Shown here: positions 23,829 to 32,299 of the stretch, in pieces
Layout: each line of letters starts with the position of its first letter
How positions within the stretch are numbered: position 1 is the stretch's first letter
Source of the DNA: Streptomyces flavidovirens DSM 40150
Lineage (GTDB): Bacteria > Actinomycetota > Actinomycetes > Streptomycetales > Streptomycetaceae
DNA length: 64,000 nucleotides
Direction: 5' to 3'
Assembly (NCBI RefSeq): GCF_000429085.1
Contig: NZ_KE386846.1
Coordinates: 195,898 to 259,897 of the forward strand
Made by a program: the position numbers and the translations under genes
Notes under the pieces: model-generated
Seen by the model: the letters and a program-made list of their open reading frames with translations, nothing else
The model's database searches: none
Told to the model about the DNA's origin: nothing

Positions 23829-24857
23829 TCAGCGCGCGCCGGCCACCACCGGGTAGTGGTCGGACAGATTCGTGTACGTGTACTGCTTGCCCCAGCTGGA
23901 GACCGTCCAGGGCGCGCTCCGCTCCTTGATCACCTCGTTCGTCCAGCCCTCGGGCTTGGCGTGCCCGGCGCGGTGCAGGACGTAGTCGAGGTCCTCGCGC
24001 GGGTCGTCCGGGTAGCGCTCGGAGGCGATCGAGTTGTCCGCGGTGTCGAAGGAGTACGGGTGACCGGTGCGCGCGTCGGCACCGGTCAGGCCGCCGTCGG
24101 CGAGCATCGAGGCGTACTCGGGGCTGTGCGAGTCGACATTGAAGTCGCCCGCCACGATCACCTGCTCGGAGGCGGGGATGTTCTTGCCGTCGAGGAAGGC
24201 GTCGATCGCCTTGAACTGCCGGCTGCGCATCTGGGCGGCCTCGCCCGCGCCGCAGCCCGGGTCTGTGGACTGCGCGTGCGTGCCGACGACGTGGACCCTG
24301 GCGCCGCTGACGTCCAGTACGGCGTACACGAAGCCCTTGTTGGAGTACCAGTCGGCGCCGCACGCGTCCTTGTAGACGTACTGCTCCTTGCGGACGACCG
24401 GCCACTTGCTGAGCACCGTGACCCCGCCGTCCTCGGGAGTCGTGGAGGAGTACGACCCGCCGGTCGCGTCCCAGCCGGTCTTGCCGCGGCCCATGACCGG
24501 TGTCTGGTACGGGTACTGCGCCGCGGCGTTGCTCATCAGCGCGTCGGAGGCGCCGTTGTCGAAGGCCTCCTGGAGCACGACGACGTCGTTGCCCTGGAAG
24601 AAGGAGGCCGCGGGTATGGCCTTGGCGCGGTGGTCCTGGCCCCAGTTGGGGTAGAGGTTTTTGCTGAAGAGGAAGGCGTTGTACGACAGCACCCTCAGCG
24701 ACGGCACCTCGGCGGAGGCGGAGGCGGAGGCGGCGGCCGGGGACACCGGGATCACCGGAGCCGCGGAGGCGGACGCGGTGGTCGCGGCGAGTGTGGCGAC
24801 CGCCAGTACGGTGGCCAGGGCTGCGCCAGGGGTACGGCGGAGCGCGGAGTGCGGCAC
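23829..24857 (-). CDS. Secreted endonuclease/exonuclease/phosphatase-fold phosphodiesterase (sphingomyelinase-like)
   Basis: A 342-residue exported enzyme. The signal peptide runs to about ASASAA. The EEP motifs are SYNAFLF, QEAFDN (metal-binding Glu), GTHAQ, VAGDFNVDS (Asp-x-Asn) and the C-terminal SDHYPV His. The arrangement resembles bacterial neutral sphingomyelinases that hydrolyse choline- or ethanolamine-phospholipids; DNase activity cannot be excluded. The GTG start at 24857 has a GGGAG box just upstream; ATG 24902 would precede the signal peptide by 15 residues. Two Cys pairs may form disulfides. Confidence 0.88.
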   Translation of the reverse strand: MPHSALRRTPGAALATVLAVATLAATTASASAAPVIPVSPAAASASASAEVPSLRVLSYNAFLFSKNLYPNWGQDHRAKAIPAASFFQGNDVVVLQEAFDNGASDALMSNAAAQYPYQTPVMGRGKTGWDATGGSYSSTTPEDGGVTVLSKWPVVRKEQYVYKDACGADWYSNKGFVYAVLDVSGARVHVVGTHAQSTDPGCGAGEAAQMRSRQFKAIDAFLDGKNIPASEQVIVAGDFNVDSHSPEYASMLADGGLTGADARTGHPYSFDTADNSIASERYPDDPREDLDYVLHRAGHAKPEGWTNEVIKERSAPWTVSSWGKQYTYTNLSDHYPVVAGAR

Positions 24858-25027
24858 GGGGACTCCCGTTTCGGGTGGGGGGTAAGGGTCGGCGCGGCAC
24901 ATCCAACCAGCCGGAGTTACCTTCCGGTAGCCATTGGGCGGCGAATGGCTTGCCGGGTGCTCACCATCACCCCAACTCCCGTTGTGGGCCAGGTTGGTGC
25001 ACCTGTGCGAAAGGGTAGGTCCCGGTC

Positions 25028-25516
25028 ATGAATATGCAGTTGTTGCCGATGAACATAGGCCCCCTCAATCCGGGCGTAGCGGAGCTCGGCTTCGGTCTCG
25101 TGACCTTCGCCGCCGTGTTCTGGGTGTGCTCGCGGGTCCTCCTGCCCCGCGTCGAGAAAGTCCTGGCCCAGCGCGAGGCGAGCACCACTGGACGGGAGGC
25201 GGAGGCCGAGGAACTGCGCGCCGAGGCGGCCCGGGTCCGCGCGCTGTACGAGTCCGCCCTGGCCGACGCCCGGCACGCGGCTGCGAGGACCCGCCAGCAG
25301 GCGCACGAGGAGGGCGTCGCCCTGATCACCGCCGCCCGCGCGGACGGCATGCGCGTACGGGAGCGGATTCTCACCGACGGTGCCGCGGTCATCGCCGCCG
25401 AACGGGCCACCGCCGAGGCCGCACTCCGCCCGTACGCCGACGATCTGGCGCGGGAACTGGCCGGCCGGATCCTGGGCGAGCCCGTCCCCGCCCCGGCCGC
25501 CGACCACCGGCCGTAA
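25028..25516 (+). CDS. Orphan ATP-synthase subunit b-like protein
   Basis: A 162-residue protein with one N-terminal transmembrane helix (about 18-40, GFGLVTFAAVFWVCSRVLLP) and then a long charged coiled region (EAEELRAEAARVRALYESALADARHAAARTRQQ in pieces), the layout of F0 subunit b, the peripheral stalk of ATP synthase. The rest of the atp operon is absent, so it is not the housekeeping copy by context. It precedes the MpaB-like gene by 24 bp. A role in another membrane complex is possible. Confidence 0.75.
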   Translation: MNMQLLPMNIGPLNPGVAELGFGLVTFAAVFWVCSRVLLPRVEKVLAQREASTTGREAEAEELRAEAARVRALYESALADARHAAARTRQQAHEEGVALITAARADGMRVRERILTDGAAVIAAERATAEAALRPYADDLARELAGRILGEPVPAPAADHRP

Positions 25517-25540
25517 CCGGACCTTGCGCATACTGGAGGC

Positions 25541-26425
25541 ATGAAGATCAGTGGGCAGGAGCCCGCACCGCCTCCGCCCGGCGGCGTCCTGTGGACGGTC
25601 GCCGGTGATGTGCGGGCGCTGCTCATGCTGCCCGCCGCGCTCACCCTGCAGGTCGCGCGCCCGGCCGTCGGCGCGGGCGTCGACCAGCACTCGGTCTTCC
25701 GTACGGACCCGTGGGGACGCGGTGAACGGTCGCTGCGCTCCGTGCAGCTGTGGGTGTACGGGGGAGAGGCGGGCGCCGAGGAGGGCCGCAGGCTCCGGCA
25801 GCTCCACAGGACCATCCAGGGCACCGACGCGCTCGGCCGTCCCTACCACGCGCTCGACCCCGCCCACTACTCCTGGGTCCACGCCACCGGTTTCCCCTGC
25901 TACCAGCACGCGCTGCGCTATCTCTTCCGGCCGCTCACCGAGGCACAGGAACGGCGGCTGTACGCGGAGTGGCTCCAGGTGGGCCGGATTCTCGGGATCA
26001 ACGACCGGGACATGCCGCAGACCGTCGAGGAGTTCTGGCCGTACTTCCGCAAGATGCTGGCCGACGAGGTGGAAGCGACCGTGGTGGTGCGGGAACTGAT
26101 CGCCACCGACAGCCCGGTGCCCGCCCCCGACCGAGGGCCGCTTCCGGTACGTCTGGTCCTGCGTGCCCTGTGGCCGCTTCTGCTGCCGCCACTGGCCCGC
26201 TTCAGGGCGTTCCTCACCGTCGGCTACCTGCCGCCGGACGCGCGCGAGGCGCTGGGGCTGGAGTGGAGCGAAGCACAGGAGCGCAGGCTGCGCCGGTTCA
26301 GCCGCGTCGTACGCACCCTGGTGCCACTGCTGCCCGAGCGGCTGCGCTATCTGCCCCTGGCGCGCGAGGCCAGGGCGCGGCACCGGAACGAGGTCGCCGG
26401 CGGCAACCGAGAGCGCTCTCAGTAA
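25541..26425 (+). CDS. MpaB-like oxygenase family protein (DUF2236)
   Basis: A 294-residue protein of the family that includes fungal MpaB and bacterial latex-clearing protein. Typical elements are GVDQHSVFRTDPWGR, LHRTIQGTDALGRPYHALDP, HYSWVHATGF (His likely for haem or substrate) and INDRDMPQTVEEFWPYF. Relatives carry haem and cleave carbon-carbon double bonds in isoprenoids, but most bacterial members are untested. ATG 25541 has GGAGG nine bases before. Its last codons contain a LacI operator for the next gene. Confidence 0.82.
   Translation: MKISGQEPAPPPPGGVLWTVAGDVRALLMLPAALTLQVARPAVGAGVDQHSVFRTDPWGRGERSLRSVQLWVYGGEAGAEEGRRLRQLHRTIQGTDALGRPYHALDPAHYSWVHATGFPCYQHALRYLFRPLTEAQERRLYAEWLQVGRILGINDRDMPQTVEEFWPYFRKMLADEVEATVVVRELIATDSPVPAPDRGPLPVRLVLRALWPLLLPPLARFRAFLTVGYLPPDAREALGLEWSEAQERRLRRFSRVVRTLVPLLPERLRYLPLAREARARHRNEVAGGNRERSQ
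26409..26420. promoter_or_regulatory. LacI-type operator 1
   Basis: GAGAGCGCTCTC, a perfect 12-bp palindrome with the central CG typical of LacI/GalR operators, lies inside the last codons of the MpaB-like gene. An identical site is at 26561-26572, so a tetramer or adjacent dimers could loop the 152 bp between them. Confidence 0.75.
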
Positions 26426-26519
26426 TCCACCCGGAGCATGCTCCCCACTGCCCGTGCCCGTCAACAGTTGAACGCGCGGCGGTCTGCCGCGCCTCCAACT
26501 CCAGTACACGTCAGATGTA

Positions 26520-26548
26520 TTGACACGTGTGTTTCAGAAGTTTTACGT
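26520..26548 (+). promoter_or_regulatory. Promoter of the GH81 gene
   Basis: TTGACA (26520-26525), a perfect -35, is followed after 17 bp by TTACGT (26543-26548), with TACGTT one base further at 18 bp spacing. The second operator begins 13 bp downstream, covering the likely start point. Confidence 0.65.
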
Positions 26549-26560
26549 TCCCTGTCATCT

Positions 26561-26572
26561 GAGAGCGCTCTC
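26561..26572. promoter_or_regulatory. LacI-type operator 2
   Basis: GAGAGCGCTCTC, identical to operator 1, sits just downstream of the GH81 -10 box and 36 bp before its start codon, the ideal position for repression. Confidence 0.85.
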
Positions 26573-26607
26573 GGACGCCCTTCCCCCACGATTCCGAGGT
26601 GCCGTCC

Positions 26608-29409
26608 ATGCCAGCTCCTCCCGTCAGAACCGCGTCCGTCAGAACCGCGTCCGTCAGAACCGCGTCCGCGCTGATCCTTGTCTCCGCCCTGACCGCCGTC
26701 GGCCTCGGCTCGGCCGCCGCCCCCGCAGCCGCCGCCACCGTCCCCGTCGGGTCGGGCAGTTACTCCGACGTCCGCCCCGCCGGGACATCGGGCCCCACCA
26801 CCAACACCGGCACACCCGTCACGCCCAAGCTCACCCCGGCCGCGAAGGACAAGCCGCTGCCCACCAACGACTGGTGGTCCTCCCTGGCCTTCCAGCGGTA
26901 CGGCGACAACCCGCACTCCACGCCCATGTACGGCCACCCGCTCACCTACCAGGCCACCGCCGCGGGCCTCGAAGTCGGCTACCCGACCACCCCCGCCGTC
27001 GTCGGCGACGGCCGCCAGTACGAGTACGCCCACAAGCGCGACCTCACGCTCGGCCTGACCGGCCTCAACTCGCCCGACACCAAGGCCGACGACTGGTCCG
27101 ACTGGACCGTCACCCCGTACTGGTCCGACGGCGCCCGCACCCTGCGCACCACCATCGGCCACGGCCTGCCCTTCGTGTACGCCAAGGGCTCCGGCGCCGG
27201 CGCGCAGATCACCACCGCCGCCGTACCCACCGTCTTCGCCGACCAGGGCAACGTCCTCGGCATCACCGTCGCGGGCCACCACTACGCGCTCTTCGCGCCG
27301 GCCGGCAGCGACTGGAACATCGCCGGATCCACCCTCACCGCGGGCCTGGGCACCAAGGACTACTTCTCGCTCGCCGTACTGCCTTCCCCCGGCGCCCTCG
27401 CGACGTACAGGAAGTACGCGTACAGCTTCGTCACCGGCTCCAGGGCGAGCTGGAACACCACCGGCGGCACGGTGAAGGCGACGTACACCCTCACCACCGA
27501 GGCGAAAGAGGGCAGCGAGAGGGGCACCCTGCAGGCCCTCTACCGCCACCAGTGGCTGCACACCTCCGACCCGCTCACCCCGTACACATACGTCTCACCG
27601 CGCGGCACGATGAAGGTCCGCGAGGGCGCCTCCTTCACCACGAGCCAGCGGGCCTCCGGCGTGCTGCCCGCCCTGCCGCAGTCGAGCGGCGTCGACAAGG
27701 CCAGGCTCAGGGGCTATCTGAACGAGGCCGCGAACGCCGCCGACCCGTTCTCGGGCGCCACCGACACGTACTGGACCGGCAAGGCGCTGGGCCGCCTCGC
27801 CCAGCTCGTACCCGTCGCGGACCAGATCGCTGAGACCGCTGTCCGCGACAAGCTGCTCGGCCTGATGAAGGGCCGCCTCCAGGACTGGTTCACGGCGGGC
27901 GGAGCCAACGAATTCTCGTACGACAGGACGTGGAAGACGCTCACCGGCTACCCGGCGTCGTACGGCAGCGACACCGAGCTCAACGACCACCACTTCCACT
28001 ACAGCTACTACGTCTACGCGGCCGCGATCGTCGCCCAGTACGACCAGGCCTGGGCCGCCGACTCCGCCTGGGGCGGCATGGTCAGGACGCTCGTGCGCGA
28101 CGCGGCCAACCCCAGCCGCACCGACACCGCCTTCCCCTTCCTGCGCGGCTTCGACGTGTACGCGGGCCACAGCTGGGCGTCGGGTCACCAGGGTTTCGCC
28201 GCGGGCAACAACCAGGAGTCCTCCTCGGAGTCCACCAACCTCAGCGCCGGCCTGGTCCTGTGGGGCGCGGCGACCGGTGACACGGCCCTGCGCGACCTCG
28301 GCACGTACCTGCTGACCACCGAGTCGGAGGCGATCGCGCAGTACTGGTTCGACGCGGACGAGCAGGTCTTCCCGTCCTCCTTCGGCCACGACACGGTCGG
28401 CATGGTGTGGGGGAGCGGCGGGGCGTACGCCACCTGGTGGACGGCCAACCCCGAGGAGATCCACGGCATCAACGTCCTTCCGGTGACCGGCGGTTCACTG
28501 CACCTGGGCGGCGAGAAGGCCGCCATCCGGCGCAACCTGGCCGAGATGGAACGCGAGAACGGCGGACCCGCCGTCGAATGGCGCGACATCCTCTGGGAGT
28601 TCCAGTCACTGGCCGACCCCGCCGCCGCCAAGGCGAAATGGGACGCGGGCCACGCCGCCTACACCCCCGAGCAGGGCGAGTCCAAGGCGCACACCTACCA
28701 CTGGATCAGCACCCTCGACACGCTCGGCGCCCCCGACGCGACGGTGAGCGGCGACATCCCGACATCCGCCGTCTTCTCCAAGGGCACGGTACGGACGTAC
28801 GCCGCCCACAACCACACCTCCACCGCCCGCAGCGTGACCTTCTCCGACGGCGGGAAGCTCACCGTCCCCGCCCGCTCGACCGCGACGGGCACCGGCACCG
28901 GAGGCACCGACCCGGACCCCGAACCCCCCACCGGCAACACCTTCCAACTGCGCTCTGGCGGCGTCCTCACGACCACCACAGGGACCACCGCCACCACCGA
29001 CACCATCGCCTCGGCGGGCGGCGCCAACCACGACGGCACCCCGCACCAGCCGCTGACGTACACGGCCAAGGGCGTCAACGGCACGCTCAAGTCCGGTACG
29101 CCGACGGCCTTCCGCCTCCAGGTCGACGCGAGCACGACGGTCGGCCTCGGCCAGCAGGCCCGCGTCAGCTACGACTTGACGGGCGACGGCACGTACGACC
29201 GGACGGAGACCTACCAGTACTTCGCGACCGACCCGGTGGCGGGCTGGGAGGAGTACACGCAGGCGCGCGGCCTCAAGTCGGCGACCGGTTCGCCCGGCGA
29301 CCTCAAGGGCGGCACCGTACGCCTCGAAGTGTGGAGCGCCATCGGCAACGGCACGGCGAAACTCCGCACCGGAACGGGCGATTCGGTCCTGGTGATTCCC
29401 TACCAGTGA
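26608..29409 (+). CDS. Secreted endo-1,3-beta-glucanase, GH81, with C-terminal beta-sandwich
   Basis: A 933-residue exported glucanase. The signal peptide has a duplicated VRTAS motif (three copies) before its hydrophobic core. GH81 signatures are NDWWSSLAF near the start, D460 in LNDHHFHYSYY (proton donor) and E537/E541 in QESSSES (base region). After a Thr/Pro-rich linker (TGTGTGGTDPDPEPPTG) a C-terminal domain of about 160 residues probably binds beta-1,3-glucan (CBM56-like by position). It would attack fungal cell walls or curdlan. ATG 26608 follows CGAGG; GTG 26599 is the alternative. Repression by the adjacent LacI protein is likely. Confidence 0.92.
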   Translation: MPAPPVRTASVRTASVRTASALILVSALTAVGLGSAAAPAAAATVPVGSGSYSDVRPAGTSGPTTNTGTPVTPKLTPAAKDKPLPTNDWWSSLAFQRYGDNPHSTPMYGHPLTYQATAAGLEVGYPTTPAVVGDGRQYEYAHKRDLTLGLTGLNSPDTKADDWSDWTVTPYWSDGARTLRTTIGHGLPFVYAKGSGAGAQITTAAVPTVFADQGNVLGITVAGHHYALFAPAGSDWNIAGSTLTAGLGTKDYFSLAVLPSPGALATYRKYAYSFVTGSRASWNTTGGTVKATYTLTTEAKEGSERGTLQALYRHQWLHTSDPLTPYTYVSPRGTMKVREGASFTTSQRASGVLPALPQSSGVDKARLRGYLNEAANAADPFSGATDTYWTGKALGRLAQLVPVADQIAETAVRDKLLGLMKGRLQDWFTAGGANEFSYDRTWKTLTGYPASYGSDTELNDHHFHYSYYVYAAAIVAQYDQAWAADSAWGGMVRTLVRDAANPSRTDTAFPFLRGFDVYAGHSWASGHQGFAAGNNQESSSESTNLSAGLVLWGAATGDTALRDLGTYLLTTESEAIAQYWFDADEQVFPSSFGHDTVGMVWGSGGAYATWWTANPEEIHGINVLPVTGGSLHLGGEKAAIRRNLAEMERENGGPAVEWRDILWEFQSLADPAAAKAKWDAGHAAYTPEQGESKAHTYHWISTLDTLGAPDATVSGDIPTSAVFSKGTVRTYAAHNHTSTARSVTFSDGGKLTVPARSTATGTGTGGTDPDPEPPTGNTFQLRSGGVLTTTTGTTATTDTIASAGGANHDGTPHQPLTYTAKGVNGTLKSGTPTAFRLQVDASTTVGLGQQARVSYDLTGDGTYDRTETYQYFATDPVAGWEEYTQARGLKSATGSPGDLKGGTVRLEVWSAIGNGTAKLRTGTGDSVLVIPYQ
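26621..26665. repeat. Three exact 15-bp tandem copies in the GH81 signal peptide
   Basis: CCGTCAGAACCGCGT is repeated at 26621-26635, 26636-26650 and 26651-26665, giving VRTAS three times in the positively charged n-region. The period is in frame, so copy number changes signal-peptide length and charge only. Confidence 0.95.
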
Positions 29410-29427
29410 CCGGAACGCACCCCCCAC

Positions 29428-29464
29428 GCGGCGGGCCCCGGCCGCTCAGGCCGAGGCCCGCCGC
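29428..29464. terminator. Hairpin between GH81 and the LacI gene
   Basis: GCGGCGGGCC (29428-29437) is perfectly complementary to GGCCCGCCGC (29455-29464) around a 17-base loop. It overlaps the LacI stop codon and follows the GH81 stop by 18 bases; it probably terminates both convergent transcripts. Confidence 0.7.
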
Positions 29465-30480
29465 ACCAACTCGGTCGGCATGATCACCGATGCCGGCGCG
29501 CCCACGTGCCGGCCGTCGCCGCCCTCGCTCAGGACCCGCGTCAGCAGCCTGACCATCAGCCGCCCCATCCCCTCGATGTCCTGGCGGACCGTGGTCAGCG
29601 AAGGCCGCGCCGACTCGGCGACCGTCACCATGTCGTCGAAGCCGACGACCGCGACCTGATCCGGCACCCGCCGCCCCCGCGCCCGCAGGACGCGCAGAGC
29701 ACCCGCCGCCATCAGGTCGTTCGCGGCGAAGACGGCATCCAGATCCGGCCTGCGCTCCAGCAGCTCCGTCATCGCGCGCGCACCGCTGTCCTCGGTGAAG
29801 TCGCCCTGTGCGGTCAGCGCGGGATCGGCGTCGAACAGTACGTCGCGGTAGCCGTCGGCGCGGTCGATGGCGGACGTCTGGTCGCGGGGGCCCGCGATGT
29901 GCGCGATACGTTCACGGCCCAGGCCGACGAGATGGCGTACGGCCGTACGGGCTCCGCCCCTGTTGTCGCAGTCGACGTACGGGACCGCCGCCGCCCCGGC
30001 GCCGGGACGGCCGCCGAAGACGGCCGGAACCTTGGCGCGGCGGATGAGGGCGGGCAGTCCGTCGTCGTCGTGCAGCGAGAAGGCGAGCGCGCCGTCGACG
30101 TGACCGCCCCCGAGGTAGCGGGCGATCCGGTCGTAGTCACCGGGGCCCTCCACCCACAGCAGCACCAACTGTGCGTCGTTGGCGGTCAGTTCTCTGCTGA
30201 TGCCGCGCACCTGCTGCTCGAAGAAGGGGTCCGAGAAGATCCGGAACTCGGGCTCGGCGATGATCACGGCGACCGCACCGCTCTGCCGGGTGACGAGGGA
30301 CCTGGCTGCCTGGTTGGGGACGTACCCCAACTCCTCGACCGCTTCCCGCACTTTGTCGGCCAGTGGCTGCCGCACGCCTGCGCCACCGTTGACGACACGG
30401 GAGGCCGTGGCGCGGGAGACTCCGGCACGGGCGGCGACGGCTTCGAGGGTGGGGCGGGAACCGGGGGACTGCTCGGGCAA
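29446..30480 (-). CDS. LacI-family transcriptional regulator
   Basis: A 344-residue repressor. The DNA-binding head is RPTLEAVAARAGVSRATASRVVNG with hinge helix NQAARSLVTRQ, followed by a periplasmic-binding-protein-like sugar domain (AVIIAEPEFRIFSDPFF, GFDDMVTVAESARPSLTTVRQDIEGMG). TTG 30480 is chosen because GAGGAG stands 8 bases before it; the longer frame from ATG 30594 would translate through the operator at 30551. It is convergent with the GH81 gene, whose promoter carries matching operators, so it most likely senses beta-1,3-gluco-oligosaccharides. Confidence 0.92.
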   Translation of the reverse strand: MPEQSPGSRPTLEAVAARAGVSRATASRVVNGGAGVRQPLADKVREAVEELGYVPNQAARSLVTRQSGAVAVIIAEPEFRIFSDPFFEQQVRGISRELTANDAQLVLLWVEGPGDYDRIARYLGGGHVDGALAFSLHDDDGLPALIRRAKVPAVFGGRPGAGAAAVPYVDCDNRGGARTAVRHLVGLGRERIAHIAGPRDQTSAIDRADGYRDVLFDADPALTAQGDFTEDSGARAMTELLERRPDLDAVFAANDLMAAGALRVLRARGRRVPDQVAVVGFDDMVTVAESARPSLTTVRQDIEGMGRLMVRLLTRVLSEGGDGRHVGAPASVIMPTELVRRASA

Positions 30481-30550
30481 GGGGGGCGCTCCTCGGCGGC
30501 TCGGGGGAGAGGGCTGCTGGGACGGACCATATCCGCCGGCCCGCCGCCGT

Positions 30551-30562
30551 GAGAGCGCTTTC
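30551..30562. promoter_or_regulatory. LacI-type operator 3 (autoregulation)
   Basis: GAGAGCGCTTTC differs by one base from the two GH81 operators and lies 71 bp upstream of the TTG start of the LacI gene, suggesting it represses its own synthesis. Confidence 0.75.
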
Positions 30563-30580
30563 ATCCACTCACCCGCAGAC

Positions 30581-30606
30581 GCCGCCCCCCTCACGAGGGG
30601 AGCGGC
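30581..30606 (-). terminator. Terminator of the M1 peptidase gene
   Basis: GCCGCCCCCCT (30581-30591) pairs with AGGGGAGCGGC (30596-30606), one mismatch, loop CACG. It lies just past the stop of the minus-strand M1 peptidase and upstream of the LacI operator. Confidence 0.6.
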
Positions 30607-30615
30607 GTACCACCG

Positions 30616-32139
30616 TCAGTGGTGGTCGTGCTCGTGGACCGTGTTCGTCGCGGCGATCTTCTTCCACGACTTGGGCCGCACGGGCTTCGCGCCTTCACCG
30701 GTGCCCTCACCCGCGTCCGAGCGCGCGATCCGGGACCCGGCCGCGGTCGGTGCGTCCGGCTTCGACGGCTCGTACAGCCAGGTGTCGAACAGCCCGGCGA
30801 GCGGCTTGCCCGAGACCTTCTCGGCGTACTTCACGAAGTCCCCGACACTCGCGTTGCCGTGGGCGAACGTGGCCGGCCACCCCTTGAGGATCTTGAAGAA
30901 GTCCTCGTCACCGACCTCGTTGCGCAGCGCCTGCACGGCCAGCGCGCCCCGGTCGTAGACGGCGACGTGGAACTGGTTGTCCGGCCCCGGGTCGCCGGGC
31001 GCGACCGTCCAGAACGGATCGTCGGCCGCGCGTGTCGCGTACACGTAGTCGGCGAGCTCCTGCGCCGTGCCCTCGCCCTCCTTCTCGGACCACAGCCACT
31101 GGCTGTAGCGGGCGAAGCCCTCGTTGATCCAGATGTCCTTCCAGCCCTTGACGGCGACGCTGTCGCCGTACCACTGGTGGGCCATCTCATGGACGACGAC
31201 CGAGATGTTCGCGCCGTTCGCGAACTGCCGCGGGCTGTAGAACGGCCGGGTCTGCGTCTCCAGGGCGTAGCCGCTGGTCACGTTCGGGACGTAACCGCCG
31301 AGCGCGTTGAAGGGGTACGGGCCGAAGACCTCGGTCAGGTACTCGGCGACCTCGGCGGTCCGCTCGACGCTGGCGCGCGCGGCCCCCGCGTTGTCACCGA
31401 GGTCCTTGCTGTAGGCGTTGAACACCGGCAGTCCGTCGGCGGTCCTGTCCGTCGTGATGTCGAACTTGCCGACCGCGAGCGTGGTGAGATAGCTGGCCTG
31501 CGGCTTGTTCGAGCGCCAGTTGTAGCGGGTCCACCCGAGCCTGGAGCTCTGCGACTGGAGTACGCCGTTGCTGATGGCCTGCGTGCCGTCGGGCACCAGC
31601 ACGGAGACGTCGTATGTCGCCTTGTCCAGCGGGTGGTCGTTGCTGGGGAACCACCAGACGGCCGAGTCGGGTTCCTGGGCGGCGACTCCGCCGTCCGGGG
31701 TGCGGTGCCAGGCGGTGTAGCCGCCGACCTTCAGCTCGGACGGCTTCCCGGCGTAACGGACGACGACCGAGAGGGTACGGCCCTTCTCCAGCGGGGCCGC
31801 CGGGGTGACGACCAGTTCCTGGTCCCCCTCCTTGACGAACTTCGCCTTCTTCCCGTTGACCCGCACCTCGCTCACCCTCAGGCCGAAGTCGAGGTTGAAA
31901 CGCGAGAGGTTCTGCCCGGCGGTGGCGAGGATCGTCGCCGTACCCTCCAGCAGGTCGGTCCTTGGCTGGTACTTCAGGCGGAGGTCGTAATGCGAAACGT
32001 CGTATCCGCCATTGCCGCTGGCCGGGTAGTAGGGGTCGCCGATGCCCGGTGCACCTGGTCCAAATTGTGCGGCCGATGCCGGGATCGCCAGCAGGAGTGA
32101 GGCCGCCAGCACGCCAGGGGCGAGAAGTCTGCGGTGCAC
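30616..32139 (-). CDS. Secreted M1-family zinc aminopeptidase
   Basis: A 507-residue exported metallopeptidase. The signal peptide ends near PASAAQ. Zinc ligands H317, H321 and E340 follow the HExxH-x18-E pattern (HEMAHQWYGDS then NEGF). The usual exopeptidase GxMEN loop is altered: the corresponding region reads YALETQTRP. The C-terminal helical domain of longer M1 enzymes is absent, and the tail is His-rich (VHEHDHH). GTG 32139 has a GGAG box. It is divergent from the S15 peptidase gene. Confidence 0.9.
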   Translation of the reverse strand: MHRRLLAPGVLAASLLLAIPASAAQFGPGAPGIGDPYYPASGNGGYDVSHYDLRLKYQPRTDLLEGTATILATAGQNLSRFNLDFGLRVSEVRVNGKKAKFVKEGDQELVVTPAAPLEKGRTLSVVVRYAGKPSELKVGGYTAWHRTPDGGVAAQEPDSAVWWFPSNDHPLDKATYDVSVLVPDGTQAISNGVLQSQSSRLGWTRYNWRSNKPQASYLTTLAVGKFDITTDRTADGLPVFNAYSKDLGDNAGAARASVERTAEVAEYLTEVFGPYPFNALGGYVPNVTSGYALETQTRPFYSPRQFANGANISVVVHEMAHQWYGDSVAVKGWKDIWINEGFARYSQWLWSEKEGEGTAQELADYVYATRAADDPFWTVAPGDPGPDNQFHVAVYDRGALAVQALRNEVGDEDFFKILKGWPATFAHGNASVGDFVKYAEKVSGKPLAGLFDTWLYEPSKPDAPTAAGSRIARSDAGEGTGEGAKPVRPKSWKKIAATNTVHEHDHH

Positions 32140-32299
32140 GAATGCTCCAAGTGGTCAGTCCGAAGGATCTGTTCGCACCCTATTCAGCCCCCGTGCCACC
32201 AGTCATGTCCATGGTCGCTCCTGTCACACCACTGCCATCCGGCCGAAACGAGTCCCGGTCCTGCCCCCTTTTGCGCGGGAGTTGACAGGAGTACTTTCC

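Noticed and set aside
24917..26509. 530-residue minus-strand frame opposite the b-subunit-like and MpaB-like genes
   Set aside because: It spans two plus-strand genes and a promoter and has no domain features.
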